A stretch of DNA of 64,000 nucleotides from Nemertoderma westbladi (lineage: Eukaryota > Xenacoelomorpha > Nemertodermatida > Nemertodermatidae): NCBI GenBank assembly GCA_032718475.1, contig JAUCBJ010000150.1, forward strand, positions 108,199 through 172,198, read 5' to 3'. The notes under the pieces were generated by a model. It saw nothing but the letters and a program-made list of their open reading frames with translations. It was not told the origin of the DNA and did no database searches. Position 1 is the stretch's first letter. Each line of letters starts with the position of its first letter. The translations under genes and the position numbers were made by a program. Below, in pieces: positions 30,062 through 40,487 of the stretch.

Positions 30062-32570
30062 GTAAGATTATTGCAGTTTAATAGCTTTTATGGGTGGTGT
30101 AGTACTGCATGGTAAGGCAATAACAGTAATAGATATGACAATTATGACTTTGTAGTTGGAGTTGAAACAGTTGGGATATAATTATCATTCTAGAAATTAA
30201 AGTATCTCTGTTAGAAAGTGATGGGCCTCTTGTATAAACCTCCATGAATTTTTAATTTTTTCTGTGGGCAATGTACCAAAAAGATTACCAAAAATAAGTA
30301 AAAAAGATTAAGCAATAAGTTAAACAATAAGTCCAAAAGATTAAGCAATAAGTTAAATAATAAGTCAAAGATTGAAAAAAACAAACGTCTCCAAAAATTT
30401 CAAATGATAGTTTCTGAATGAACGATTTTTCGCGCCTCTGTAGGCAAAGATATAAAAATACACTCCTTCGTGATTCTGATTTAGAAATGCATAATCACAA
30501 CACAATTATTCCCCCCCCCCCTTTCTTGCCGCAATATCTCATCTCCATCCATAACCAATATCACGGCCTATTCCCATCCAGTCACCTTTCCACCCTTCAC
30601 TCATCTACCAACCACAATATTGCTAGCTTCCCTGCGAGCTACTGCTATCCAATAAGGGAGTGTCCTACACAAACACTCCCTTCCTTCTCTCATTGGACCC
30701 CACTATGCCAACATTCCCTTCCACCTTATTGTATTAACCCCACCAGTCATTAACAAGGGAATATTTAGTAACTAATAAAAACTTACAGTGTTAAAAACTT
30801 ACGTAAAATTACGTGTGTTCAACGCAAACCACTGCACAGGAAAGACAAACTATGATTAGGTGATAATTAGGGTCAACTTCACATTGACCCCACACCGGGT
30901 TTAAAAGGGGCCACATTTGGACGAAAAAGTCAGTCACAAAAACCAGCCTTAGTAGATGGCCGCCTTGGCAGCTAATCTAGGCTCTGATCTATGGTATTGG
31001 ATTACTTTGTTATCTTACCATGCTTCCCTGTACTTTCGGGTTTGCGGTGTTGGGAAGTTAAGTTGGACCCATTGGGGAACTTAGCTTTGGCTGACTAGCC
31101 CCAGAGCGCTCGCGCACTCTGTCCACTGACTACTTAGTTCGTCCCAGGACTGACTATTTAGTGTTGGGGGCAAAGTGGCAGTGTCCCTATAGGCTTTGAC
31201 TTTGTCAGTTACGGTGGTGCTTGTGCACTCTGTCCGCTGGCTATATAGTTAATCCCAGGCTCACCAGGTTCGACGGTATAGTTTTGAGGGCAAAATGTAA
31301 CAGCTAACCATTTGCGTCCAATTGGTCCCACCCCTGTTTGGAATCGGACGGTAACCTGGTGTTCTGCACTATCGCCAAGTTCCAATAGCGTGAAGCTGCA
31401 CCAAGTTTATTACTACTTTTTCACCTATTTTACCTTATGATTTTTTTTTATTTTCTATAACCTTTTTGATTATATATTCTTCAGAGTTTTTTTAGCGTAA
31501 CGAAACGACTACAAATACTGTATTTTTCTGTATATTTTGGACTATATATTTTTGATTGTATTATTTTTGAGGATATACTTTGGATCCTAACGGACTCAAA
31601 GCACCCATCACCCGGTTTCTCTTTTTCCTCCTCCCAGAGGTTTTTCTATGGTGTTTCAGTACACTATTTTTATATGCCAGAAGGGAGCAATAAACAGCTT
31701 GGAAAGAACATAAATCACTGTGTTTTTGCACTATCTTAGAAGGGTTGTGGATGTCCGTAAATAACAAGTCATTGAAGGTATACTAGTGGGAAATATTTTT
31801 ATGACAGTATTGATAGCCAAAAACCAAAACAATAAGGGGCAATACAGCATTTTTTGTAACCTTTAGAGATACAAAGCTGCTTATTGTGCCAGAGGCACGA
31901 GAAATCCATTACAGAAAGTTAGGGAATTTAATCTGAATGTACTACTAGTACTACTACTACTACTACTACTACTACTAGGATCGGCATGCTGCATTGCAGC
32001 TGCATTTTTAAGAATGCTGTGCCGGCTTGTCAACAAAATTGCACCGCCACAACTCCCTATCACCCATGACATTTGCTAGATCATCCGCATCTTTAAGGCC
32101 AGTGTCCTTTAAGATGCGTCTCAAGAAAGTCATGGGCTGTCCACCATGCTTATTCACTCCATGAGGCTGCCAAAGTACAAGATTATGCACTGGCTGGTCC
32201 TCACGGCGAAAGCAATGTCCTGCAAAGCGGAGGCGATTTTGTTCTAGTGTCAAGCTTGGGGGAACCAATGAGACACCTCCAATGTTATATAGTGTCTGGT
32301 TGGAGATGTGTGCATTGTACTTGACACAATGTACCCGGCGTAGCATTCTTGTGAATGTGCCATCCAGAGATTTGGTGTCCTCAGCAGTTAGAGCCCAGCA
32401 TGGACTCCCGTAGAGGAGTACTGGAACTACTGCTGCTCTGAATAATCGGACCTTAAGTTTCCGATTAATTCTAGGTGACTTCCAAATCCTGGAAAGCCTA
32501 TTCAAGGCTGCCCATGCCTTTCCCTTACGTAATCTGAATGTACATTAATACAGTATTTTTTAATCTTTAG
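30062..32570 (+). other. K2P intron with a LINE-A insertion
   Basis: The 2509-bp GT-AG intron runs from donor GTAAG at 30062 to acceptor TTTTTAATCTTTAG ending at 32570. It is phase 1 and interrupts the first selectivity filter. A C-rich stretch lies at 30511-30521, and a degenerate pair of segments with GCACTCTGTCC at 31114 and 31217. The LINE-A insertion at 31943-32529 sits only about 40 bp from the acceptor. Nothing else was recognised. Confidence 0.9.
31929..32543 (-). mobile_element. LINE-A insertion in the K2P intron with 14-bp target-site duplication
   Basis: The minus-strand, 5'-truncated LINE-A 3' end occupies 31943-32529, with an open RT-tail frame at 32008-32505. Its (CTA)n tail at 31943-31978 is the longest in the window. 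TAATCTGAATGTAC is found at 31929-31942 and 32530-32543, a perfect target-site duplication. The intact frame and duplication mark it as young. It is antisense to the channel gene. Confidence 0.97.
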
Positions 32571-33442
32571 GTTTTGGCATGACTATACCATTGACAAGCC
32601 CCAGCAAGATTATTCTAATTTTCTATGGGGTATTCGGTTGTTCTGTGGCGATTCTTTTCTTCAATATATTTCTAGAACGCGCAATAAGTATGTTTGCCTT
32701 TATTGGGAGAGCTCATTATAAGTTCTCATTGCGTCGAAGACAGCTCGACCAAAATTCCAGAAGTCGAAAGCTATTTGAGTCTTGGAAACCATCTGTCTAT
32801 TGGGTGTTGTTATATCTTTCAGTGGCTGTTGTAATCATAGCAACTAGCGCATCGCTTCTCTACCATCGAATAGAAGGATGGACTTACATAGATTCTATTT
32901 ACTTTTGCTTTGTTGCATTCACAACAATTGGGTTTGGAGATTTTGTTCCTTCCCAGGTCGCCCCCGAAGACTATACGAACAAAATAAACCCCTATCTATA
33001 CAGGTTCCTTAACAGTCTCCTGTTGGTACTCGGAGTATGCACGACATACTCCTTAATGAATGTGATTTCGTTCATAATCAAACAGTTTCTCAACTCCAAC
33101 ATCAATCGGTGCCAGATATTCCACCAACGGAGATTATTGCGACAGATCCGACCTGAGGTGATCGGAAGTTCGAATCCCCCGGGAAATCCAGCCATGGTTC
33201 ATGGAATGAGTTCCAATGCTCGCAATATTAGTTTTGACTCTGAAATGGAAAACTCTGGGCAGATTTCTGGAGAGATGGTGTCAATGCCTACCATGTCTAG
33301 TCAAGATGAGAGTTTGATGGTTATGCAGAAGAAACTACAAGATGCAGCTATGAGAACTGGACAGATCCGAGGGACAGGTGGACTGGGACAAAGTGTAGGT
33401 GGGGTAGCTATGCTTAGTAATATACTGCACCATACAGATTGA
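32571..33442 (+). CDS. THIK-like two-pore-domain K+ channel, exon 2
   Basis: It completes the channel (430 residues in all, like THIK proteins). It starts with the rest of the first filter (GFG, residues 141-143), then TM2 (KIILIFYGVFGCSVAILFFN), a basic loop, TM3 (about 215-236), the second pore helix and filter FTTIGFGDF (TIGFG at about 259-263), TM4 (LLLVLGVCTTYSLMNVISFI) and a cytoplasmic tail rich in Ser, Gln and Met with no recognised motif. Both filters are intact. The stop is TGA at 33440-33442; AATAAA at 33453 is a possible but very close poly(A) signal. The last about 75 codons and the 3' flank recur at 37614 in a tandem duplication. Confidence 0.92.
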
Positions 33443-33800
33443 GCGTTTTTGAATAAATGACTCATAAAACTTCCTGTTGTCAAAATGAAATGCGGTGAGG
33501 TCTGTTAGAAAAGCACCAAGAAGGCAATGAAGAACATCTTCAATCCTAATTTTATTAAATGTATTCACTGTAACTGGCAAACTGGATTGTATTTGTGAAA
33601 TAGGTGTTTTGGCCCCTACATATATTTATTATTTCTCAAATCTCCTTTATATAATTAAACATTTTATGAAGTGTTACCCTAACCCAACACTGCTTTTGCA
33701 TTACAGCTAGTGTGTAATTTCCAGCCAACTAAAATATATGTAACAGTTTAGCGCCTACTGTGTTACTCTGTGATAACAGCTTCCGCTGGTAAACTACGGC
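33443..33800 (+). other. K2P 3' flank / 3' UTR
   Basis: AT-rich sequence downstream of the channel stop, duplicated at 37846-38203. AATAAA occurs within 15 bp of the stop. Nothing else was recognised. Confidence 0.55.
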
Positions 33801-33819
33801 GTGGCGTCTGATTTATACG

Positions 33820-34074
33820 ATGCCTGCTTGCTGTGGGTGTCACCCAACCAAAGGGAAATGCGTCCACTGCGCATGCGTCAAGCAAGGAAATCCGTGTACT
33901 ACATGTGCGCCTGCGGTGGGTGGTCGTTGTGTGAACTCTTTTGGGATAATCAGCTCCCAACCAGAGATCCCTCACTCCGATCGCGCGATTATTCATTCTC
34001 TATCGCCAACGAGTTTTTCCCGTTCTTTCCTGTCCGAGTTCTTAATGACGGTAGATGATGAGATGACGAGATGA
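33820..34074 (+). CDS. Cys-rich module of the RT element, copy 1
   Basis: 84 residues with the pattern CCxC-x6-C-x2-C-x-C-x6-C-x2-C-x7-C in the first 37 residues (MPACCGCHPTKGKCVHCACV), probably a small metal-binding fold. The rest is Ser-rich. The protein is identical in copy 2 at 38223-38477. It is probably the N-terminus of the element's polyprotein, with a frameshift before the repeat-coding ORF at 34082. It could also be a separate small ORF. Its function is unknown. Confidence 0.6.
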   Translation: MPACCGCHPTKGKCVHCACVKQGNPCTTCAPAVGGRCVNSFGIISSQPEIPHSDRAIIHSLSPTSFSRSFLSEFLMTVDDEMTR

Positions 34075-34081
34075 TACACTT

Positions 34082-35431
34082 TTGGATCTGGACGGCACAA
34101 TCGTAGAGTCTGATATCGCAGTAAGTGGTTCCCACACCTTATTCTCTCCGAGGGCAGTCTCTCTGCCTAAGTCTCCTTGGCGGGTTTTTTCCACCTCTGG
34201 AATGATGACGGCCTTGTCTCCGGGTGAAGCTCGAGCGCATGCTATTGCGATCCTCAGCAGGTACGGTACTCCTCCAGTTATAATCGAACAGGGTCCGATG
34301 GGAGTCCATCTCTCTGTCCCTCCCACTTTGGATGTCAATTATTCGGTTCGTCCTAGCCTGGGTGTTAGTCAGTGCATTCCTATTAGTCCGGGTGTCGGTC
34401 AGTCCATCCCTATTATTCCGGGTGTTGGTCAGTCTGTCCCTAACAGTCCGGGTGTCGGCCAGTCCATTCCTAACAGTCCAGGTGTCGGTCAGTCCATCCC
34501 TAACAGGCCGGGTGTCGGTCAGTCCGTCCCTAACAGTCCAGGTGTCGGTCAGTCCGTCCCTAACAGCCCGGATGTCGGTCAGTCAGTCCCTGACAGTCTA
34601 GGTGTCGGTCAGCCCGTCCCTAACAGTCCGGCTGTCGGTCAGTCAGTCCCTAACACTCCGGGTGTCTGTCAAACCTTCCCTAACAGCCCAGGTGTCGGTC
34701 AGTCTGCCCATTTCAGTCCAGGTGTCACTCAGTCTGTCCAGATCAGTTCGGATGTCAGTCAGTCCATCCCTAACAGACCAGGTGTCGGTCAGTCTGTGCC
34801 TAACAGTCCGGGTGTCTGTCAAACCTCCCCTAACAGCCCAGGTGTCGGTCAGTCCGCCCATATCAGTCCAGGTGTCGCTCAGACCATCCAGGTCAATCCG
34901 GGTGTCAGTCAGTCTGTCTCTAACAGACCAGGTGTTGGTCAGTCCGTCCCTGTCAGTCTGGATGTCTGTCAATCCGTGCCTAACAGTCCAGGTTTTGGTC
35001 AGTTCTTCCCTGACAGTCCAGGTGTAAGTCAGTCCGCCCCTAACAGTCCATGTGTCGGTCAGTCCGCCTCTAACAGTCCAGCTGTCGGTCAGTCCGTCCC
35101 TAACAGTCCAGGTGTCGGTCAGTCCGTTCCTAACAGTCCAGGTGTCGGTCAGTCCGTTCCTAACAGTCCAGGTGTCGGTCAGTCCATCCCTGACAGTCCA
35201 GGTGTCGGTCAGTCCGCCTCTAACAGTCCAGGTGTCGGTCAGTCCGTCTCTAACAGTCCAGGTGTCGGTCAGTCCGTTCCTAACAGTCCAGGTATTGGTC
35301 AGTCCGTCCCTGACAGTTGGGTGTCAGTCAGTCCGTTCCTAACAGTCCAGGTGTCGGTCAGTCCATCCCTGACAGTCCAGGTGTCGGTCAGTCCGCCTCT
35401 AACAGTCCAGGTGTCGGTCAGTCCGTCCTAA
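34082..35431 (+). CDS. Repeat-rich ORF of the RT element, copy 1
   Basis: 449 residues. The first about 85 are non-repetitive (SGSHTLFSPRAVSLPKSP, ALSPGEARAHAIAILSRYG). The rest are tandem decapeptides near PNSPGVGQSV, until an indel near 35320 shifts the frame and it ends out of frame. There is no signal peptide. It could be a linker between the Cys module and the RT. The start is uncertain because the codon at 34082 is not ATG. Confidence 0.5.
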   Translation: MDLDGTIVESDIAVSGSHTLFSPRAVSLPKSPWRVFSTSGMMTALSPGEARAHAIAILSRYGTPPVIIEQGPMGVHLSVPPTLDVNYSVRPSLGVSQCIPISPGVGQSIPIIPGVGQSVPNSPGVGQSIPNSPGVGQSIPNRPGVGQSVPNSPGVGQSVPNSPDVGQSVPDSLGVGQPVPNSPAVGQSVPNTPGVCQTFPNSPGVGQSAHFSPGVTQSVQISSDVSQSIPNRPGVGQSVPNSPGVCQTSPNSPGVGQSAHISPGVAQTIQVNPGVSQSVSNRPGVGQSVPVSLDVCQSVPNSPGFGQFFPDSPGVSQSAPNSPCVGQSASNSPAVGQSVPNSPGVGQSVPNSPGVGQSVPNSPGVGQSIPDSPGVGQSASNSPGVGQSVSNSPGVGQSVPNSPGIGQSVPDSWVSVSPFLTVQVSVSPSLTVQVSVSPPLTVQVSVSPS

Positions 35432-35512
35432 CAGTCCAGGTGTCGGTCAGTCCGTCCCTATCAGTCCAGGTGTCGGTCAGTCTGTCCAGATCAGTCCAGG
35501 TGTCAGCCTGTG
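34343..35512 (+). repeat. 30-bp minisatellite, copy 1 (about 39 units)
   Basis: The unit is CCTAACAGTCCAGGTGTCGGTCAGTCCGT with variants. The period keeps the frame, and two forward frames are open across it (PNSPGVGQSV; VQVSVSPSLT). The left half is diverse (older) and the right half almost uniform (recently amplified). Confidence 0.95.
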
Positions 35513-35717
35513 AATGTCCCTACCAATCCGGGGGACAGTTTGTCAGTCCCTACGAGTTTGTCGGTACCTACTAGCCCAGGTGTCATCCCCTCTTGTCACG
35601 GTGCCTGTGTTTATGTCCCACCTAGCCAAGGATCCGGTCAGGCAGTGGTTAATCTGGGGTTTTACAGGGGTAGTGGCAGCTGTCAATCAAGTAACAGGGT
35701 ATTGACCATTAAGTGAA

Positions 35718-36451
35718 ATGGGACTCTCCACATTCATAGTCCAATTACCAAACGCTGCCCTGGTTCTGACGGTCTGCCAGGGAGAGGTATTACTTTCCAG
35801 GGACTGTCCACTTCAGGGCACCACGGCTCCACAGACGTATGTGGACATACTCTCTCTGTTGGGGTGTTGGCGATCTCGACAATTAAGACACGTTCCCAAG
35901 GCATTGAGAGCCAACCTGGCGGACCTCTTGGCGGACCTCTTTGCAGTGATAGTGGAAGACCCAACCAATGTTAAGAGGTGGACCAGTTTACTGATCATTG
36001 GCCACTGTTGTATCCCGACACCAAAGAGGGGTGGAAGAAAGCATCACAAATCACTTGCCTCCCAAGTCAAACAACAAACCACAGACTTTCGAACGACCAT
36101 GTTGGGAACGGGTCTCCCTCTTCCACCACCTCCCCCTACCGGACCCAGCCACCAGAATTTCAAGAAGGAATTGGTGCGCCTTGCCACAGTTATCGCCGAG
36201 TAGTTAGGAGGAGGCCGATGAGGCTAATCTCCACCATCCCCTGTGGGAGTGGGGGAGGTCCAGATGGAATGCGGCCCCAGATCTTGAAGGACTTGGTGGC
36301 CCCAACCCCAACCAATGGGGCAGCGGGCGAGCGTCTCCTGACTACCCTCGCAAGCTTCGTAGACGTCACAGTGGCGGGTAACATAACATACCAATTGCGA
36401 TCAATTGCGAGTCCTCAAAGTGGAGGCAGTCCTGTTCAAGTATCAAGCTAG
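35718..36451 (+). pseudogene. RT element linker and RT start, copy 1
   Basis: Frame 35718-36203 codes for a region with YVDILSLLGCWRSRQLRHVP, ALRANLADLLADL, VEDPTNVKRW and TPKRGGRK. A +1 change then leads to frame 35978-36451 with GSGGGPDGMRPQILKDLVA, the entry motif of this RT family. It stops at the deletion junction near 36400. It is not functional. Confidence 0.75.
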
Positions 36452-36605
36452 GGGAGACCTCCAACACCTCCAATGTTGTTTACAGTCTGATTGGAGATGT
36501 GTTCATTGTTATTTGTCACAGTGAACCCGGTGCATCATTCTTGTGAAAGTGCCATCCAGAGATTTTGTATCATCTGCAGTTAGAGCCTCGCATGCACTCC
36601 CATAT
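36413..36605 (-). mobile_element. Diverged LINE-A RT-tail scrap (unit 1)
   Basis: It matches the LINE-A tail in reverse (GTGCCATCCAGAGATTTTGT; ACCTCCAATGTTGTTTACAGTCTGATTGGAGATG) with about 15-20% difference by eye. It belongs to an older subfamily. The longer version is at 41776-42115 in unit 2. Confidence 0.8.
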
Positions 36606-36721
36606 AAGACATATCAATAACGGTTGGTATAAAATAATTTTCAACTTTTAGGAAGTATGAATTATTTTCATAAAGTGCTTTGCCAACAATGGTAAGAAAA
36701 TCCCTATGTAGTCCATCTAGA

Positions 36722-37527
36722 TCATAGCCTACTTTTCCAACATTGTTTATTATGATATGAGTATATTTTCAAAGGCATCATGTAACAGATGTTGTCAACG
36801 TATTCAGATATTTTTTTCATTATCAAATCAATGTCATCATAACTAAATATCACATCTTTGAGAAAGTTTATATCATCTCCACTTAATTCCCAAATGGATG
36901 AATCTATCAAATGAGTCTTCATCAATAAAGATGTTCATGTCTAACACAATACTTAATCTCAATGTTGTTATGTTGCTGACAGTAGTACTAGGATGTCTGA
37001 ACTACTATCATCTAGAAAAAACCCCCGGCTCCATATGTTTTGTCACCACACACATATCATTAGTGGTAGATGATGGGCCGGAAAGAGTTGTGGTTATAGG
37101 TACATTATTAGTAATAACACTAACAGTATTGTTGGAATTACTATGGGTACTAATATTTCCATTAGGTACAGTCTCAGTATGTGCTGGTGCGGTGATGATG
37201 ATGATGTGCTCACTGTGTTTCCCTACACATATCAAAAACTCTGATATCTGATACAAACAGATATCTGAGTATTTCAAAGTCATCATAGCTTGAATTATCA
37301 TCAATAGCGAAGTGAAGTATATGAACAGTTTTCATACGAACAGATCTTCGCACTTCTCCATCGCTGATGGAATTATTCATATGACGATCATAATCACTGC
37401 AAGTTGCCAGTAAAAACAAAATATCGCGATTTTCCTTAGAAATTTCATGTCTGTATTTATCTAAGACAAAGTCTTTGTTACTCATGGGCAGTTTTGTTTC
37501 ATCTTTTTTATCATGAAACAAAATCAC
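36722..37527 (-). other. Unrecognised minus-strand ORF cluster (unit 1)
   Basis: Three minus-strand frames lie in order: 37210-37527 (105 aa, VLDKYRHEISKENRDILFLL, MKTVHILHFAIDDNSSYDD), 37008-37304 (98 aa, Thr/Ser/Asn-rich) and 36722-36925 (67 aa, SSIWELSGDDINFLKDVIFS). Composition and the near-unchanged copy in unit 2 suggest real coding sequence, perhaps exons of one gene or a broken ORF. No family was recognised and no clear splice sites were fixed. Confidence 0.4.
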
Positions 37528-37613
37528 GAAAGAAGAGGGATCGGAGCCACCAGGGAGACATCACTGTAACACGCACAATATTTAGTGCTCGCAATCCAAT
37601 GCTATCCTATGTT

Positions 37614-37845
37614 ATCCAATGCTCGCAATATTAGTTTGGACTTTGAAATGGAAAACTCTGGGCAGATTTCCGAAGAGATGGTGTCAATGCCTACCACGTC
37701 TAGTCAAGATGAAAGTTTGATGGTTATGCAGAAGAAACTACAAGATGCAGCTATGAGAACTGGACAGATCCGAGGGACGGGTGGACAGGGACAAAGTGTA
37801 GGTGGGGTAGCTATGCTTAATAATATACTGCACCATACAGATTGA
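37614..37845 (+). pseudogene. Duplicated C-terminal fragment of the K2P channel
   Basis: About 75 codons (NARNISLDFEMENSGQISEE... to NNILHHTD and TGA) match the end of exon 2 with a few substitutions. There is no channel core and no start. It marks the left end of unit 2 of the tandem duplication. Confidence 0.93.
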
Positions 37846-38222
37846 ACGTTTTTGAATAAATGACTCATAAAACTTCCCGTTGTCAAAATGAAATGCGGTG
37901 AGGTCTGTTAGAAAAGCACCAAGAAGGCAATGAAGAACATCTTTAATCCTAATTTTATTAAATGTATTCACTGTAACTGCCAAACTGGATTGTATTTGTG
38001 AAATAGGTGTTTTGGCCCCTACATATATTTATTATTTCTCAAATCTCCTTTATATAATTAAACATTTTATGAAGTGTTACCCTAACCCAACACTGCTTTT
38101 GCATTACAGCTAGTGTGTAATTTCCAGCCAACTAAAATATATGTAACAGTTTAGCGCCTACTGTGTTACTCTGTGATAACAGCTTCCGCTGGTAAACTAC
38201 GGCGTGGCGTCTGATTTATACG

Positions 38223-38477
38223 ATGCCTGCTTGCTGTGGGTGTCACCCAACCAAAGGGAAATGCGTCCACTGCGCATGCGTCAAGCAAGGAAATCCGTGT
38301 ACTACATGTGCGCCTGCGGTGGGTGGTCGTTGTGTGAACTCTTTTGGGATAATCAGCTCCCAACCAGAGATCCCTCACTCCGATCGCGCGATTATTCATT
38401 CTCTATCGCCAACGAGTTTTTCCCGTTCTTTCCTATCCGAGTTCTTAATGACGGTAGATGATGAGATGACGAGATGA
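38223..38477 (+). CDS. Cys-rich module of the RT element, copy 2
   Basis: 84 residues, identical in protein sequence to the copy at 33820-34074 despite scattered changes in the surrounding DNA. Same Cys pattern and same caveats. Confidence 0.6.
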   Translation: MPACCGCHPTKGKCVHCACVKQGNPCTTCAPAVGGRCVNSFGIISSQPEIPHSDRAIIHSLSPTSFSRSFLSEFLMTVDDEMTR

Positions 38478-38759
38478 TACACTTTTGGATCTGGACGTCA
38501 CAATCGTAGAGTCTGATATCGCAGTGAGTGGTTCCCACACCTTATTCTCTCCGAGGGCAGTCTCTCTGCCTAAGTCTCCTTGGCGGGTTTTTTTCCACCT
38601 CTGGAATGATGACGGCCTTGTCTCCGGGTGGAGCTCGAGCGCATGCTATTGCGATCCTCAGCAGGTACCGTACTCCTCCAGTTATAATCGAACAGGGTCC
38701 GATGGGAGTCCATCTCTCTGTCCCTCCCACTTTGGATGTCAATTATTCGGTTCGTCCTA

Positions 38760-40160
38760 GCCTGGGTGTTAGTCAGTGCATTCCTATTAGTCCGGGTCAG
38801 TCAGTCCATCCCTATTATTCCGGGTGTTGGTCAGTCTGTCCCTAACAGTCCGGGTGTCGGCCAGTCCGTCCCTAACAGTCCAGGTGTCGGTCAGTCCGTC
38901 CCTAACAGTCCAGGTGTCGGCCAGTCCATCCCTAACAGGCCGGGAGTCGGTCAGTCCGTCCCTAACAGCCCGGATCTCGGTCAGTCAGTCCCTGACAGTC
39001 TAGGTGTCGGTCAGCCCGTCCCTAACAGTCCGGCTGTTGGTCAGTCAGTCCCTAACACTCCGGGTTTCTGTCAAACCTTCCCTAACAGCCCAGGTGTCGG
39101 TCAGTCTGCCCATTTCAGTCCGTTGTCACTCAGTCTGTCAAGATCAGTTCGGATGTCAGTCAGTCCATCCCTAACAGACCAGGTGTCGGTCAGTCTGTGC
39201 CTAACAGTCCGGGTGTCTGTCAAACCTCCCCTAACAGCCAAGGTGTCGGTCAGTCCGCCCATATCAGACCAGGTGTCGCTCAGACCATCCAGGTCAATCC
39301 GGGTGTCAGTCAGTCTGTCCCTAACAGACCAGGTGTTGGTCAGTCCGTCCCTGTCAGTCTGGGTGTCTGTCAATCCGTGCCTAACAGTCCAGGTTTTGGT
39401 CAGTTCTTCCCTGACAGTCCAGGTGTAAGTCAGTCCGCCCCTAACAGTCCATGTGTCGGTCAGTCCGCCTCTAACAGTCCAGCTGTCGGTCAGTCCGTCC
39501 CTAACAGTCCAGGTGTCGGTCAGTCCGTTCCTAACAGTCCAGGTGTCGGTCAGTCCGTTCCTAACAGTCCAGGTGTCGGTCAGTCCATCCCTGACAGTCC
39601 AGGTGTCGGTCAGTCCACCTCTAACAGTCCAGGTGTCGGTCAGTCCGTCTCTAACAGTCCAGGTGTCGGTCAGTCCGTCCCTGACAGTTGGGTGTCAGTC
39701 AGTCCGTTCCTAACAGTCCATGTGTCGGTCAGTCCATCCCTGACAGTCCAGGTGTCGGTCAGTCCGTTCCTAACAGTCCAGGTGTCGGTCAGTCCGTTCC
39801 TAACAGTCCAGGTGTCGGTCAGTCCATCCCTGACAGTCCAGGTGTCGGTCAGTCCGCCTCTAACAGTCCAGGTGTCGGTCAGTCCGTCTCTAACAGTCCA
39901 GGTGTCGGTCAGTCCGTTCCTAACAGTCCAGGTATTAGTCAGTCCGTCCCTGACAGTTGGGTGTCAGTCAGTCCGTTCCTAACAGTCCAGGTTTTGATCA
40001 GTTCTTCCCTGACAGTCCAGGTGTCGGTCAGTCCGTCCCTAACAGTCCAGGTGTCGGTCAGTCCGTCCCGATCAGTCTGGGTGTCAGTCAGTCCGTCCCT
40101 ATCAGTCCAGGTGTCGGTCAGTCTGTCCTGATCAGTCCAGGTGTCAGTCTGAATGTCCCT
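38760..40160 (+). repeat. 30-bp minisatellite, copy 2 (about 46 units)
   Basis: Same unit as at 34343-35512. It differs by a larger number of units in the uniform right half, and a roughly 240-bp block (around 39490-39720 and 39760-39980) is duplicated, each ending in GACAGTTGGGTGTCAGTCAG. The array has changed since the segmental duplication. Confidence 0.95.
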
Positions 40161-40487
40161 ACCAATCCGGGGGACAGTTTGTCAGTCCCTACGAGTTTGT
40201 CGGTACCTACTAGCCCAGGTGTCATCCCCTCTTGTCACGGTGCCTGTGTTTATGTCCCACCTAGCCAAGGATCCGGTCAGGCAGTGGTTAATCCGGGGTT
40301 TTACAGGGGTAGTGGCACCTGTCAATCAAGTAACAGGGTAGTGACCATTAAGTGAAATGGGACTCTCCACATTCATAGTCCAATTACCAAACGCTGCCCT
40401 GGTTCTGACGGTCTGCCAGGGAGAGGTATTACTTTCCAGGGACCCACGGACTGTCCACTTCAGGGCACCACGGGTCCACAGACGTAT

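Larger units (their letters stand above)
33801..36430 (+). mobile_element. Cys-rich RT element, copy 1 (deleted)
   Basis: A retroelement of a type I recall from cnidarian and sponge genomes (from memory, not searched): a Cys-rich N-terminal module, a long low-complexity linker, then an RT with GGPDGxRPQxLKDL. Copy 1 keeps the Cys module (33820-34074), the 30-bp repeat array, the linker (35718-36203) and the RT start, ending at CATACCAATTG near 36400. The catalytic RT part is deleted. Whether it is non-LTR or another class is open, as no LTRs were found. Confidence 0.7.
33211..37585 (+). other. Tandem segmental duplication, unit 1
   Basis: Unit 1 runs from inside K2P exon 2 to CGCACAATATTTAGT. 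It holds the K2P C-terminal coding end and flank, the Cys-rich RT element copy 1, a LINE scrap and the minus-strand ORF cluster. It matches unit 2 (37614-43099) at very high identity, except that unit 1 lacks about 880 bp corresponding to 41047-41930 in unit 2, including the RT catalytic core. Confidence 0.9.

Noticed and set aside
34332-35574. ORFs in other frames and on the minus strand over the 30-bp arrays (also 38736-40131)
   Set aside because: By-products of the stop-free 30-bp unit. Only the PNSPGVGQSV frame connects to non-repetitive coding sequence.
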